64,000 bases of DNA. Origin: Brevibacterium sp. Its GTDB lineage: Bacteria; Actinomycetota; Actinomycetes; Actinomycetales; Brevibacteriaceae. The notes beneath the pieces are model-generated. The model made no database searches, was not told the DNA's origin, and saw only the letters and a list, made by a program, of their open reading frames with translations. Below, in pieces: positions 20,230 to 31,489 of the stretch. The stretch lies in assembly GCF_031179145.1 (NCBI RefSeq), contig NZ_JAPSIB010000001.1:280853-344852 (forward strand), given 5' to 3'. Both the position numbers and the translations under genes were made by a program. The first letter of the stretch is position 1. Each line of letters opens with the position of its first letter.

Positions 20230-21030
20230 ATGGCAGGATTCCCTCCTGCCTTCCTCACCTCGACGAGCAACTCCTTCATCGAGTTCGCACGCACCGCGGC
20301 CCCCGAGGCGCTGCCGCGGATGACCGCCTCCGAACTGCACTCCCAGGTGCCGGAGGGCACCACCATCGTGTGCCTGAAGACGGCCGGGGGAGTCCTCATG
20401 GCCGGCGACCGACGGGCCACGATGGGCAACGTCATCGCCTCGCACGCGATGGAGAAGGTGCACCCGGCCGATGACTCCTCGGTGATCGGGATCGCCGGCA
20501 CCGCCGGCCTCGCTCTCGAGCTGATCCGCCTGTTCCAGCTCGAGCTCGAACACTACGAGAAGATCGAGGGCGCGCGCCTGTCGCTCGAGGGCAAGGCCAA
20601 CCGCCTGGCCTCGATGCTGCGCGGCAGCCTCGGCATGGCGCTGCAGGGCCTGGCCGTCGTCCCGCTGTTCGCCGGCGTCGACGACAGTGCCCCGGGCGGG
20701 CAGATCTTCAGCTTCGACGTCACCGGCGGCAAATACGAAGAGCACCGCTTCCACTCGATCGGCTCCGGCTCGGGACCTGCCCGCGGCGCCCTGAAGAAGC
20801 TGTGGGAGCCCGGGCTCAGCGCCGATGCCGCGATCAGGGTGGCCGTCGAGTCCCTGTTCGACGCCTCCGACGAGGATTCGGCCACGGGCGGCCCGGACTT
20901 CGTGCGCCGGATCGCGCCGACCGTCTTCACGGTCGACACCGTCGGCGGAGTGCAGGAGGTCGAGGCCGCTCGGATCCTCGCGGCCGCCGACGAGATCGTG
21001 GAGCGCCGGACCAGGAGGGCACAGTCATGA
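20230..21030 (+). CDS. prcB: 20S proteasome beta subunit
   Basis: Propeptide then [24 protein letters not shown]. Confidence 0.95.
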   Translation: MAGFPPAFLTSTSNSFIEFARTAAPEALPRMTASELHSQVPEGTTIVCLKTAGGVLMAGDRRATMGNVIASHAMEKVHPADDSSVIGIAGTAGLALELIRLFQLELEHYEKIEGARLSLEGKANRLASMLRGSLGMALQGLAVVPLFAGVDDSAPGGQIFSFDVTGGKYEEHRFHSIGSGSGPARGALKKLWEPGLSADAAIRVAVESLFDASDEDSATGGPDFVRRIAPTVFTVDTVGGVQEVEAARILAAADEIVERRTRRAQS

Positions 21031-21716
21031 GCCAGGCACCGTTCTACGTCTCGCCCGAGCAGCTGATGAAGGACCGGGCGGACTTCGCCCGCAAGGGCAT
21101 CGCCCGCGGCCGGTCCGTCGTCGTCCTGCGCTACGACGACGGCATCCTGTTCCTCGCCGAGAACCCGTCCCCGACCCTGCACAAGATCGCGGAGATCTAC
21201 GACCGGATCGGCTTCGCGGCGGTCGGGAAGTACAACGAGTTCGAGACCCTGCGGCAGGCCGGGGTGCGCTACGCCGACCTGCGCGGGTACTCCTACCACC
21301 GGACCGACGTCACCGCCCGCGGACTGACCAACGCCTACGCCCAGACCCTGGCCGGGGTCTTCACCACCGAGTCGAAGCCCTTCGAGGTCGAACTCGTCGT
21401 CGCCGAACTCGGTGCCACCGGCGCCGGGGACCAGCTCTACCGGCTCTCCTACGACGGATCGGTCATCGACGAGTCCGAGCACGTGGCCATCGGCGGTCAG
21501 GCCGAGGCGATCACGGCGAGGCTCGCCGGGCTGACCACCTCCGAGCTCGACCTGCGCGCGGTCTTCAACCACGGGGTGCGGGCCCTGGCCGAAGCGACGA
21601 CCGGGCCGCTGCCCACTCGCGACCTCGAGGCCGCGGTGCTCGACCGCACCGCTCCGGGTCATCGCACGTTCCGGCGTCTGACCGATGCCGCGATGGTCGA
21701 GATGCGAGACGAGTGA
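21027..21716 (+). CDS. prcA: 20S proteasome alpha subunit
   Basis: [33 protein letters not shown] overlap with prcB. Confidence 0.95.
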   Translation: MSQAPFYVSPEQLMKDRADFARKGIARGRSVVVLRYDDGILFLAENPSPTLHKIAEIYDRIGFAAVGKYNEFETLRQAGVRYADLRGYSYHRTDVTARGLTNAYAQTLAGVFTTESKPFEVELVVAELGATGAGDQLYRLSYDGSVIDESEHVAIGGQAEAITARLAGLTTSELDLRAVFNHGVRALAEATTGPLPTRDLEAAVLDRTAPGHRTFRRLTDAAMVEMRDE

Positions 21717-23119
21717 TGGCGCGCATCTACGGGCTCGAGACCGAATACGGACTCGCCCACACCCCGGGCGCGGACCAGCGGCGGATCGGCCCCGAGGAGA
21801 TCGCACGGTACCTGTTCCGGCCGGTCGTCGAATGGGGCCGGTCCTCGAACGTGTTCCTGCCCAACGGCTCCCGGCTCTACCTCGACGTCGGTTCCCACCC
21901 CGAATACGCGACCGCCGAATGTGACTCACTGACCGACCTGCTCACCCAGGACCGGGCGGGGGAGGCGCTGATGATCGACCTCCTGGAGCAGGCGCAGTCG
22001 AGCATCGACGCCGACGGAGTGGGCGGACGCATCCACATGGTCAAGAACAACACGGACGCCGCCGGCAACTCCTACGGCTCCCACGAGAACTTCCTGATCC
22101 GACGCAACCTCGACTTCAACCGGCTGACCTCGGTGCTGCTGCCATTCCTCGTCTCCCGGCAGCTGCTCGTCGGAGCCGGGGCCATCATCCCGACGAAGTC
22201 CTCCTTCCACCCCGACGAGGAGGTCAGCGCGGACGACAAGATGTTCGGCCTCTCCGCCCGCTCCGACGTGATGTGGGAGGGACTGTCCTCGGCCACCACC
22301 CGGTCGCGGCCGATCATCAACGCCCGCGACGAACCCCACGCGGACTCGGAGAAGTACCGGAGGCTGCACGTCATCGTCGGTGACTCCTCGATGTCGACGG
22401 CCACCTCGGCGCTGAAGATCGGATCCGCGATCCTCATCCTCGACCTCATCGAGCAGGGTGCGCGGATCCCCGAACACGGGCTGCGCCACCCCGTGCGCGA
22501 CATCCGGCTCGTCGCCCGCGACCTCACCGGGTCGGTGCCGCTGGAACGAACGGACGGCTCCACGATCACCCCCCTGCGGCTGCTGGCCGACTACCGCGAT
22601 CGGGCCCAGGTCATCGTCGACTCCGGTGACCACAGCCTCGGCGACGACTCCACAGCCTTCTATGTGATCGACCTCTGGACCCGGATGCTGGACAGCGTCG
22701 AATCCCAGGACTTCACCGCCGTCGAGCACGAGATCGACTGGGTGATGAAGAAGGCGCTCATCGACCGGGCCCTGGCCCGGGGCATCGACGACATCGCCGA
22801 TCCGCGGATCCACCGGCTCGACATCGCCTACCACGACATCACCCCGGCCACCGGCCTGTTCCCGAAGCTCGAGCGAGCCGGAGTCGCGAAATGCCTCGTC
22901 CCCGCCGAGGCGGCGCAACGCGCGAAGGACCGGGCCCCGGCGACGACGCGGGCCGCGATCCGCGGCGAATTCGTCCGCGCCGCCCATGCGGCGCGCCGCG
23001 ACTACACCGTCGACTGGGTGCATCTGCGGCTCAACGACGAAGCCGGTCGGGCGGTGGCGCTCAAGGACCCGTTCGAGTCGACCCATCCGCAAGCCGAGGC
23101 CCTCATCGCCGGTCTCTGA
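21716..23119 (+). CDS. pafA: Pup--protein ligase
   Basis: [34 protein letters not shown]. Confidence 0.95.
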   Translation: MARIYGLETEYGLAHTPGADQRRIGPEEIARYLFRPVVEWGRSSNVFLPNGSRLYLDVGSHPEYATAECDSLTDLLTQDRAGEALMIDLLEQAQSSIDADGVGGRIHMVKNNTDAAGNSYGSHENFLIRRNLDFNRLTSVLLPFLVSRQLLVGAGAIIPTKSSFHPDEEVSADDKMFGLSARSDVMWEGLSSATTRSRPIINARDEPHADSEKYRRLHVIVGDSSMSTATSALKIGSAILILDLIEQGARIPEHGLRHPVRDIRLVARDLTGSVPLERTDGSTITPLRLLADYRDRAQVIVDSGDHSLGDDSTAFYVIDLWTRMLDSVESQDFTAVEHEIDWVMKKALIDRALARGIDDIADPRIHRLDIAYHDITPATGLFPKLERAGVAKCLVPAEAAQRAKDRAPATTRAAIRGEFVRAAHAARRDYTVDWVHLRLNDEAGRAVALKDPFESTHPQAEALIAGL

Positions 23120-23198
23120 GAAGCACTCTGAGAAGTCGCGGTCGGCCAGACCGGTAAGATCCTCAATTGGTCCACACAAGCTGTGAGAAAGGAACCAC

Positions 23199-24155
23199 GT
23201 GCGCACTCAAGTGCTCAGTGCCATCGCCGCCGCCGCGCTGCTGCTGTCGGCCTGCGGGCAGAGCGATTCGGCCGAGACGACGCCCAGCGCCCCACCCTCG
23301 GTGTCCGCGAAGGACGCGAAGTCGACCAGCCTCGAGGACATCGGTGTCGAGGGCAAATTCGGTGAGAAGCCGAAGGTGTCCTTCGAATCCCCGCTGGTCG
23401 TCGGCGAGAGCGCTCGCAAGGTCATCTCGGAGGGCGACGGGGCGAAGATCGCCGAGGGCGAGCAGGTCACCGCGCAGATGACCCTGGTGTCGGGAACGAC
23501 CGGCAAGGTCATCGAGTCGAGCTATGACTCGAAAGCGCCGGCCGGGTTCCCGATGGACAGCTCGCAGATCTCGAAGGACCTCTACGACGCGCTCCTCAAC
23601 GTGCCCGTCGGATCGCGGATCCTCATGTCCCTCAACGGGGTCGCCCAGCAGGGGCAGCCGAAGCAGACCCTCGTCTACGTCATCGACGTCCAGAAGACGG
23701 AGAAGCCGAAGACCCGCGCCGAGGGCAAGAAGCTCGATCAGTCGGGCAATCCGGTGATCGTGACCTGGGCCGAGAACGGCGAACCGGCGATCTCGAAGCC
23801 GACGGGGCAGCCGCCGAAGGAGCTGAAGTCGTACACGACGATCGAAGGCGACGGCCCGGAGGTCAAGGCGGGCCAGAGTGTGGCCGTGCACTACTCCGGC
23901 TGGCTGTGGAACGACACCTCGAAGTACTTCGACTCGAGCTGGCAGGAGGGGCGCGGTCCCTTCGCGGTCGACCCGGTCGGTCAGGCCCAGGTCATCGACG
24001 GCTGGAACGAAGGCCTCGTCGGTCAGAAGGTCGGCAGCCAGGTCGTCCTCGTCATCCCACCGGACAAGGGCTACGGCGAGCAGGGCAGCCCACCGAAGAT
24101 CCCCGGCAACTCCACTCTCATCTTCGTCATCGACATCCTCTCGGCCCAGGGCTGA
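23199..24155 (+). CDS. FKBP-type peptidyl-prolyl isomerase, lipoprotein, two FKBP-like domains
   Basis: Lipobox LLLSACGQ; C-terminal VAVHYSGWLW...VIDGWNEGLVGQKVGSQVVLVIPPDKGYG. Confidence 0.88.
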   Translation: MRTQVLSAIAAAALLLSACGQSDSAETTPSAPPSVSAKDAKSTSLEDIGVEGKFGEKPKVSFESPLVVGESARKVISEGDGAKIAEGEQVTAQMTLVSGTTGKVIESSYDSKAPAGFPMDSSQISKDLYDALLNVPVGSRILMSLNGVAQQGQPKQTLVYVIDVQKTEKPKTRAEGKKLDQSGNPVIVTWAENGEPAISKPTGQPPKELKSYTTIEGDGPEVKAGQSVAVHYSGWLWNDTSKYFDSSWQEGRGPFAVDPVGQAQVIDGWNEGLVGQKVGSQVVLVIPPDKGYGEQGSPPKIPGNSTLIFVIDILSAQG

Positions 24156-24179
24156 GAGTCAACCACCAGGAGGAGCACA

Positions 24180-24551
24180 ATGAGCAAGCAGAAGCCAGAA
24201 GTCGAATTCCCCGGCGAGGCGCCGACCGAACTCGTCATCACCGACACCATCATCGGTGACGGCCCGGAAGCCGGCCCCGGTGACACCGTGAGTGTGCACT
24301 ACGTGGGCGTCGCCCATTCGACGGGAGAGGAGTTCGACGCCTCCTACAACCGGGGGACGCCGCTCGAGTTCCGTCTCGGCTCCGGCATGGTCATCGCCGG
24401 CTGGGACCAGGGCATCCAGGGCATGAAGGTCGGGGGGCGGCGCACCCTGCAGATCCCGCCGCACCTGGCCTACGGGGATCAGGGAGCGGGCGGTGTGATC
24501 AAGCCCGGTGAGAGCCTGATCTTCGTCTGCGACCTCGAGAACGTGCGCTGA
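24180..24551 (+). CDS. FKBP-type peptidyl-prolyl isomerase, small cytosolic
   Basis: VSVHYVGVAHSTGEEFDASYNRGTPLEFRLG...PPHLAYGDQGAG. Confidence 0.92.
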   Translation: MSKQKPEVEFPGEAPTELVITDTIIGDGPEAGPGDTVSVHYVGVAHSTGEEFDASYNRGTPLEFRLGSGMVIAGWDQGIQGMKVGGRRTLQIPPHLAYGDQGAGGVIKPGESLIFVCDLENVR

Positions 24552-24574
24552 GTCATTGACTCCGGGCGCTGATT

Positions 24575-25699
24575 TCAGCGCTGCGCGACCAGTCTGCCCG
24601 CCGCGGCGGCAGCCAGAAAGGCTGCTGCGTCGGCGGGCAGTCTGCGTCCCATCGTCGACAGCCCGACCGGGCACGACTTGAGAGCGGCCCACAGCCCGTC
24701 CAGGTCGACGTCGATGAGCTCGTGCATGGTCAGGCGCTCGAGCTGGCCGGCGGTGACCTCGGCGAGACCGGCGGGGTCGGCGTCCATCTCGGCGACGTCC
24801 GCCTCGGCGAGGGTGGAGAAGTCGGGGACGGGAACGCTCACCCCGGGCCGGGCGATCTCGGTCAGCGAGGTCAGGGAATGGTGGGAGATGCCGAAATGAC
24901 GGCCCCGGCCATCGGCGTTCGACATCCGGAGGACGCCCACCGGCCTCCCGCGAAGCAGGGCGGCGGCATTGAGATGCTCACCGGCGACGAGGCCCGAATA
25001 GCCGTACTTCGTGCCGGTGCCCAGGTTCCCCGGACCCTGGGTGACGATCGCGACGTCCGCGCCCATCACATGCCGGGCGGCGAGCAGCCCGGTGTGGATC
25101 GTCACGGCTTCGAGGTCCCCGCCCCAGGATTGGCCGGTGCTGATGCTGCCGGTGAGCCAGCCGGCGTCCTTGAGTCCGGAGACGGCCTGTGAGAACGGGG
25201 CCGGCAGAGCTGCCCCGTCGCTGAGGACGTAGGCGACCTTGAGGTCGGGGTTCTCCGCACGAATCCCGGCGACGATGGCCGGCAGCGCCGAGTGCAGATC
25301 CGCGACCAGCACCGGCATGGACTCGAGGGACTCCGCCGTGGCCAGCGTCGCGTGATGCGCCGACTCCTGGTCGTCGACGCCGAGCACCATCGTCTGGAGC
25401 GGCGAGTACCGGTCCTTGACCAGATGCCCGGGGCCGGGCGGGGGATCAGCGGGCAGCGCCTCGGGCAGGGCCACGACGAGACCGAACCCGCCGGTGCCCA
25501 GTCGTTTGGCCAGGGCCGAGACGTTGAGCAGGACCGTGTCGCCGACCTGCGGATCTCCCACCGCCTCGGTGTAGGCGATGGCCCTGATGGCCACGGTGTC
25601 CGAACCCGGCAGCGGCTGCCCGAGCTCTGCCTCGACCTCCGTGCAGCCGGGCCGCCTGGAGCGGACCGCCGTCACGATTCCCTTGCGCCAATGGATCAT
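24575..25699 (-). CDS. DUF3866 family protein
   Basis: MIHWRKGIVTAVRSRRPGCTEVEAEL...; conserved position next to pafB. Confidence 0.82.
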   Translation of the reverse strand: MIHWRKGIVTAVRSRRPGCTEVEAELGQPLPGSDTVAIRAIAYTEAVGDPQVGDTVLLNVSALAKRLGTGGFGLVVALPEALPADPPPGPGHLVKDRYSPLQTMVLGVDDQESAHHATLATAESLESMPVLVADLHSALPAIVAGIRAENPDLKVAYVLSDGAALPAPFSQAVSGLKDAGWLTGSISTGQSWGGDLEAVTIHTGLLAARHVMGADVAIVTQGPGNLGTGTKYGYSGLVAGEHLNAAALLRGRPVGVLRMSNADGRGRHFGISHHSLTSLTEIARPGVSVPVPDFSTLAEADVAEMDADPAGLAEVTAGQLERLTMHELIDVDLDGLWAALKSCPVGLSTMGRRLPADAAAFLAAAAAGRLVAQR

Positions 25700-25738
25700 G
25701 GTCCCAAGACTATCGCCGGTCTGCGCTACGGTGGAATC

Positions 25739-26755
25739 GTGAACACTCCTCGTCCCAGCAGACAGAGACAGCAGACGGAACGTCTGATGAACCTGCTCAT
25801 CGCCCTGCGCGCCGCCCGTGGCTGGGTCTCCCGCCGCACCCTGATGCGGGTCATCGACGGCTATGCGGATCTCGATGAAGCGGCCTTCGACCGGAAGTTC
25901 TCCCGCGACAAGGAGCTGCTGCGGCAGATGGGCATCTCGATCGCGACCCGTGCCGAGCACGACGCCTACGGCGACGAGGGAGAGACCGGCTACCGGATCT
26001 CGGCCGATGACTACGCGATGGGCGATGTCGACCTCACTCCGTCCGAAGCCGCGGCCGTGGCCGTGGCCGCCCAGTTCTGGTCGAACACCGAGCTTGGGGA
26101 GAGCGTGGGCCAGGCGCTGACGAAGCTGAGGGGGCTGGGGATCGACCTCGTCGAGGCGAATCCCGGACAGGCGAGCCAGGTGATGGCCTCGACCCGGCTC
26201 TCGACCGCGAACTTCGCCACCGCCCTGCGACACATCAACGCGCGGGAGGCGATCGGGTTCAAGTACCACAAACCGGGGCAGGCGCCGCGGAAGGTCAGGC
26301 TCGAACCCTACGCCCTGCTCAGCCGCGGAGACCGCGTCTACCTGATCGGCTTCGACCTCGACCGACAGGCGCAGCGGACGTTCCGGCTGAGCCGGATCGA
26401 GGGAAAGCTGGGCAAAATCTCCGGTCGGGAGCCCGGGGACTACGAGATCCCCACCGACAACGCCTGGCACCTGACGCTGAGCTCGAGTTCCGAGATGGCG
26501 TTCGTCGCCGAGGCGAAGCTGCGACTGCGGGCCCACCGCGCCGATCCGCTGCGCCGCCGGCAGGTCCGAGCCGAGGACGATGCCATCGTCATCGAGTACA
26601 GCGACGCCGCGGCCCTGGCCGCGGAGATCGTCAGCTACGGCGGCGCCGTCGAGGTGATCGGACCCGAGGAGCTGAGACGGGCCGTTGCCGATCGGCGCGC
26701 CACGATTGCGAAGTCCCTGCACCGATTGGGAGGCCGCGATGTCCTCAGCGCGTGA
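25739..26755 (+). CDS. pafB: WYL domain transcriptional regulator PafB
   Basis: HTH plus WYL; GTG start; overlaps pafC and is followed by tatAC. Confidence 0.88.
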   Translation: MNTPRPSRQRQQTERLMNLLIALRAARGWVSRRTLMRVIDGYADLDEAAFDRKFSRDKELLRQMGISIATRAEHDAYGDEGETGYRISADDYAMGDVDLTPSEAAAVAVAAQFWSNTELGESVGQALTKLRGLGIDLVEANPGQASQVMASTRLSTANFATALRHINAREAIGFKYHKPGQAPRKVRLEPYALLSRGDRVYLIGFDLDRQAQRTFRLSRIEGKLGKISGREPGDYEIPTDNAWHLTLSSSSEMAFVAEAKLRLRAHRADPLRRRQVRAEDDAIVIEYSDAAALAAEIVSYGGAVEVIGPEELRRAVADRRATIAKSLHRLGGRDVLSA

Positions 26756-27650
26756 ACGTCTGACCCGGCTGCTCAGCCTGGTGCCCTATCTCGACGCCCA
26801 CCCGGGCGTCGACCTCCAGGAGACCGCCGACTACTTCGGCGTCGACGCCGCGACCCTCATCGACGATCTGCAGCTCCTGTTCGTCACCGGGCGCCCCGGG
26901 CACATGCCCGACGACCTCATCGACGCCTCCTGGGAGGGAGGCAAGATCTACATCTCCAACGCCGAGGAGGTCTCCGTGCCGGTGCGGCTGAGCGCGGAGG
27001 AGGCCGGAGTCCTGGTCCTCGCCCTCGACCTCATCGACCTCATCCCGGGACTCGACGCCGAGGCGGTGCGCACGGCCGCCGGCAAGCTGCGGCAGGCGGC
27101 GGGGGAGAACCTGCACACCCCCGTCGAGGTCTCTCCGCTGCCCGCGGACGAGGAGCTGATGGAGTTCCTCCGCTCCGCCATCGCCGCAGAGTCCGCAGTG
27201 AGCATCGACTACTACGTCGCCTCCCGCGACGAACTGACCTCCCGGGTCATCGCCCCGCACCGGCTCGTGCCCGGCGCCGACTGGTACCTCGACGCCTGGT
27301 GCTACGAGGTCCAGGCCCCGCGTCGGTTCGCGCTGAGCAAGATCCGGTCCTGGAAGCCGGCGTCCCACCCGCCTCTGTCCGCCGCCTCGGCGCAGGACAC
27401 CAGCCGCGAGGTGACGATGCGGCTGAGCGCGGACGGGGCATGGCTGGCCGACGAACTCGAACTGCTCGACCGTGAATATTCGGTGAATGGCGATGGAAGC
27501 GTGAGCATCAGGATGGTCGTCCATTCCCTCGACTGGCTCAGCCGATTCCTGCTCTGCCACGCCGATGTCATCGCGGAGATCGACGACCCGGAAGCGATCG
27601 CCGCCGCGCTGGAGAGGCTCGAGGATGAAAGGCACAGCCGCACGGCGTAG
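26739..27650 (+). CDS. pafC: WYL domain transcriptional regulator PafC
   Basis: RLTRLLSLVPYLDAHPGVDLQETADYFGV; paired with pafB. Confidence 0.88.
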   Translation: MSSARERLTRLLSLVPYLDAHPGVDLQETADYFGVDAATLIDDLQLLFVTGRPGHMPDDLIDASWEGGKIYISNAEEVSVPVRLSAEEAGVLVLALDLIDLIPGLDAEAVRTAAGKLRQAAGENLHTPVEVSPLPADEELMEFLRSAIAAESAVSIDYYVASRDELTSRVIAPHRLVPGADWYLDAWCYEVQAPRRFALSKIRSWKPASHPPLSAASAQDTSREVTMRLSADGAWLADELELLDREYSVNGDGSVSIRMVVHSLDWLSRFLLCHADVIAEIDDPEAIAAALERLEDERHSRTA

Positions 27651-27687
27651 AATCGTCACTGCACGTTCTACCTAAGGAGCCGCCCTC

Positions 27688-27966
27688 ATGGGTCACGTAA
27701 GCCTGCCCCACATCCTCATCGTCGTCGCCGTCATCGTCCTCATCTTCGGTGCCCCGAAGCTGCCGATGCTCGCCCGCAGCCTGGGCCAGTCCCTGAAGAT
27801 CTTCAAGTCCGAGGTCAAGGACCTGCGCGACGACGAGCCCAAGACCACGGAACCGGGCGAACTGAACTCCGGTGCCGGCACCGATCCCGCCGCCGGTTCG
27901 ACCGACGCTGCCGGGGTCAAGCGCAGCACCGATGAGAAGCAGGACCCGCAGACGCACGGGAAGTGA
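27688..27966 (+). CDS. tatA: Sec-independent protein translocase TatA
   Basis: PHILIVVAVIVLIFGAPKLPMLARSLGQSLKIFKSE. Confidence 0.93.
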   Translation: MGHVSLPHILIVVAVIVLIFGAPKLPMLARSLGQSLKIFKSEVKDLRDDEPKTTEPGELNSGAGTDPAAGSTDAAGVKRSTDEKQDPQTHGK

Positions 27967-28808
27967 AGGAACACAGCGACCGGAAACCGCTTTCGGCAGA
28001 CAAGAGCAAGAACTCTGAGAAGAAGATGCCCGTCCTCGGGCATCTCATCGAACTGCGCAACCGCGTCCTCATCTCGGTCCTCGCGATCGTGATCGGCGCT
28101 GTCGCGGGCTGGTTCCTCTACGACCATGTGCTGGCGATCCTGCAGCAGCCGATCCGGACCATCAACGAGTCCACCGGACGGGTGGCCCAGATCAACTTCG
28201 CCGGAGTCGCCTCTCCGTTCGACATGAAGATCAAGCTCTCGTTCTTCATCGGCATCTTCATCTCCTGCCCCATCTGGCTCTACGAAGTGTGGGCCTTCGT
28301 GATGCCGGGGCTGACGAAGAAGGAGAAGCGCTACTCGGTGGGATTCCTCTCCGCCGCGATCCCGCTCTTCCTCGCCGGGTCGACCATGGCGTTCTTCGCC
28401 CTGCCGAACGCCGTGAAGGCACTGACCTCCTTCACCCCCGAGGGCGCGGCCAACATCATCCCGGCGCAGGACTACCTGACGTTCGTGATGATCATCATCG
28501 TGGTCTTCGGGCTGGCATTCGTGCTCCCCGTCCTGATGGTGGGGCTGAACATGATGGGCATCCTCTCGGCCGCCACCATCCGGAAGTCGTGGCGAGTGAT
28601 CGTGCTCATCGTCTTCGTGTTCGCCGCCGTCGCCACCCCCACCCCCGATGCGATGTCGATGTTCTTCCTCGTCATCCCCATGCTTACCCTGTTCACCCTG
28701 GCCTGGGGCGTGTGCGTGCTCATCGACCGGAGACGGAAGAAGAAGCTCATCGCCCAGGGACTCTGGGTCGATGAGACCGAACTTGAAGAACTGGACGACA
28801 ATGACTGA
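27963..28808 (+). CDS. tatC: Sec-independent protein translocase TatC
   Basis: MPVLGHLIELRNRVLIS; PIWLYEVWAFVMPGLTKKEKR. Confidence 0.95.
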   Translation: MKEHSDRKPLSADKSKNSEKKMPVLGHLIELRNRVLISVLAIVIGAVAGWFLYDHVLAILQQPIRTINESTGRVAQINFAGVASPFDMKIKLSFFIGIFISCPIWLYEVWAFVMPGLTKKEKRYSVGFLSAAIPLFLAGSTMAFFALPNAVKALTSFTPEGAANIIPAQDYLTFVMIIIVVFGLAFVLPVLMVGLNMMGILSAATIRKSWRVIVLIVFVFAAVATPTPDAMSMFFLVIPMLTLFTLAWGVCVLIDRRRKKKLIAQGLWVDETELEELDDND

Positions 28809-31485
28809 CTCCCTCAGCCCCTCCGCGGCCTATGCCCGATACCGTGCCCGGGCCGAAGAGGCCACGACGCCCTTGGGGGCCTTCGAAGCCCGGATGGACT
28901 TCGCGCTCGACGACTTCCAGCTCGAAGCCTGCCGGGAGCTGCAGGAGGGCAAAGACGTCCTCGTCACCGCCCCGACCGGAGCCGGGAAGACCCTGATCGC
29001 GGAGTTCGCGGTCGAACTCGCCATGGCCGAGGGGCGACGCGTGTTCTACACGACCCCGATCAAGGCCCTGAGCAACCAGAAGTTCAACGACCTGATGGCG
29101 GTTCACGGGGAAGAGTCCGTCGGGCTGCTCACCGGGGACACGACGATCCGGCGCGACGCCCCGATCATCGTCATGACCACCGAAGTTCTGCGCAACATGC
29201 TCTACAACGACCTGTCCGGCCTGCATGACCTCGGGTTCGTCGTCCTCGACGAGGTCCACTACCTCGCCGACAAGTTCCGCGGCCCCGTGTGGGAGGAGGT
29301 CATCATCCACCTGCCCGACCGGGTGCAGATGGTGTCCCTGTCGGCAACCGTGTCCAACGTCGAGGAGTTCGGCGCCTGGCTGCGGGAGGTGCGCGGGCCG
29401 ACCACCGTCATCTCCACCGACCATCGCCCGGTCCCGTTAGTCAACCACGTACTCGTCGGGCACCGGATGTACGACCTGTTCACCCATCACGACTCCGAAC
29501 GCATCGACCCCGCCCTCGGACACGCCACCCGCACCTACGGCGGTCCCCGGTCGAAGCGCGAACGCGGGATGCGGTCCAGCTTCCGTCGGCCCAGCCGCAC
29601 GCAGGTCGTGGCCGCCCTGGCCGAATCGGGGATGCTGCCGGCGATCATGTTCATCTTCTCCCGCAATGGATGTGACGAAGCGGTCGAGCAGTATCTCGCG
29701 GGCGGTGTGGACCTCAACTCCCGTGAGGAGAAGGTCATCGTCAACCGCAAGCTCGAAGAGCTGCGCGATGAACTCTCCGACGACGACCTCGGTATCCTCG
29801 GCTTCCACTCCTTCCGCGAGGGGCTGCTGCTCGGTGTCGCCGCCCACCATGCGGGGATGATCCCTCAGTTCAAGGAGCTCGTCGAGGAGCTGTTCTCGGC
29901 AGGGATCATCAAGGTCGTCTTCGCGACCGAGACGCTGGCCCTGGGCATCAACATGCCTGCCCGGACGGTGGTGCTGGAGAAGCTCGTCAAGTTCAACGGC
30001 GAAGCCCACGTGTCGATCACGCCAGGGGAGTACACGCAGCTGACCGGCCGGGCCGGGCGCCGCGGGATCGACCGGATCGGTCACGCCGTGGTCGTCTGGC
30101 ATCCCAGCTTCGAGGTCAGCGAACTCGCCGCTCTCGCCTCCAACCGGTCCTACGCCCTCAACTCCGCCTTCGGCCCCACCTACAACATGACGGCCAATCT
30201 GCTCTCCCGGATGAGCTCGGACGAGGCCGCAAAGGTCCTCGAGACCTCGTTCGCCCAGTTCCAGGCAGACAAGGCCGTCGTCGGCCTGGCCCGCAAAGTC
30301 CGCAAGAACGAAGCGACCATCGCCGCCTATGAGAAGTCGATGCAGTGCGAGCACGGCGACTTCGGTGAGTACGCCTCCCTGCGGCAGCAGATCTCCGATG
30401 CGGAGAAGCAGGAGACGAAGACCCGGTCGAAGAACCGGCAGCGGGAGACCGTCGAATCGCTGACCGCCCTGCGGATCGGTGACGTCGTCACACTGCCGAC
30501 CCGCCGCGTCGAGGGCACGGCCGTCATCATCGCGCCGATGAGCAATCGTGACGGGGTGTCCCGGCTGCCGACCGTGCTCACGGAGACCGGCAAGGTGTGG
30601 CACCTGCGCCCCCACGAGGTGACCGAGCCTGTGGCCTCGATGGGCCGGATCCGGGTGCCGAAGAAGTTCAACCATCGGCAGGCCGGTGATCGGCGGCAGC
30701 TGCTGACCATCCTCGCCGAGGCCAAAGCTGAGGGGAAGGTCGACTGGCACGCCCAGTGGGAGGGTCCCGAGGAGCGTTCCGGGGTCAGCCGGAAGGTCTC
30801 CGAGCTGACTGCTCTGCTGCGTGCCCATCCCTGCCACGACTGTCCCGACCGGGAGATCCACGCCCGTTGGGCCAATCGCGCGGCGAAGCTGGTCAAGGAG
30901 AACAACTCCCTGATCTCGAGGATCGAGGGAAGGACCACGTCGATCGCGCTGGTGTTCGACCGCGTCCAGGACGTTCTGCGGATCCTCGGCTTCCTGCCCG
31001 ACGACTCCGCCATGCTGCGACGCATCTACGGGGAACGGGACCTGCTCGTCGCACTGACGATCAGGGCCGGACTCTGGGACGCACTCGACGAACCCGAGCT
31101 CGCGGCGTTCTCCTCCTGCTTCGTCTTCCAGTCCCGCGGCGGGGACCCGATCCGTCCCGAGCGCGCTCCGAGCCGTGACCTCAAGGTGGTGGGGGACGAG
31201 GCGGTGGCGACGTGGCGCAACCTCTTCCTGCTCGAGGAGCAGCACGCTCTGGCGACGACTCCCGAGCCCGACCGGGGACTGTTCAAGCCGATGTACCGCT
31301 GGACCGAGGGCAAGAATCTGTCCGAATCCCTGCGCGGCACCGACATCGCCGCCGGAGACTTCGTCCGCTGGGCGAAGCAGAGCCTCGACCTGCTCGGTCA
31401 GGTCGCCGAGGTGGTCGGACCCGAGACCGCGGTCCGGATCCGGCGTACCATCGACGCCATCCGCAGGGGAGTCGTCGCCGACTGA
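28801..31485 (+). CDS. DEAD/DEAH box helicase, HelY/Dob1-like
   Basis: TAPTGAGKTLIAEFAV, VVLDEVHYLAD, LTGRAGRRGIDRIG; DSHCT-like C-terminus. Confidence 0.93.
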   Translation: MTDSLSPSAAYARYRARAEEATTPLGAFEARMDFALDDFQLEACRELQEGKDVLVTAPTGAGKTLIAEFAVELAMAEGRRVFYTTPIKALSNQKFNDLMAVHGEESVGLLTGDTTIRRDAPIIVMTTEVLRNMLYNDLSGLHDLGFVVLDEVHYLADKFRGPVWEEVIIHLPDRVQMVSLSATVSNVEEFGAWLREVRGPTTVISTDHRPVPLVNHVLVGHRMYDLFTHHDSERIDPALGHATRTYGGPRSKRERGMRSSFRRPSRTQVVAALAESGMLPAIMFIFSRNGCDEAVEQYLAGGVDLNSREEKVIVNRKLEELRDELSDDDLGILGFHSFREGLLLGVAAHHAGMIPQFKELVEELFSAGIIKVVFATETLALGINMPARTVVLEKLVKFNGEAHVSITPGEYTQLTGRAGRRGIDRIGHAVVVWHPSFEVSELAALASNRSYALNSAFGPTYNMTANLLSRMSSDEAAKVLETSFAQFQADKAVVGLARKVRKNEATIAAYEKSMQCEHGDFGEYASLRQQISDAEKQETKTRSKNRQRETVESLTALRIGDVVTLPTRRVEGTAVIIAPMSNRDGVSRLPTVLTETGKVWHLRPHEVTEPVASMGRIRVPKKFNHRQAGDRRQLLTILAEAKAEGKVDWHAQWEGPEERSGVSRKVSELTALLRAHPCHDCPDREIHARWANRAAKLVKENNSLISRIEGRTTSIALVFDRVQDVLRILGFLPDDSAMLRRIYGERDLLVALTIRAGLWDALDEPELAAFSSCFVFQSRGGDPIRPERAPSRDLKVVGDEAVATWRNLFLLEEQHALATTPEPDRGLFKPMYRWTEGKNLSESLRGTDIAAGDFVRWAKQSLDLLGQVAEVVGPETAVRIRRTIDAIRRGVVAD

Positions 31486-31489
31486 GCGC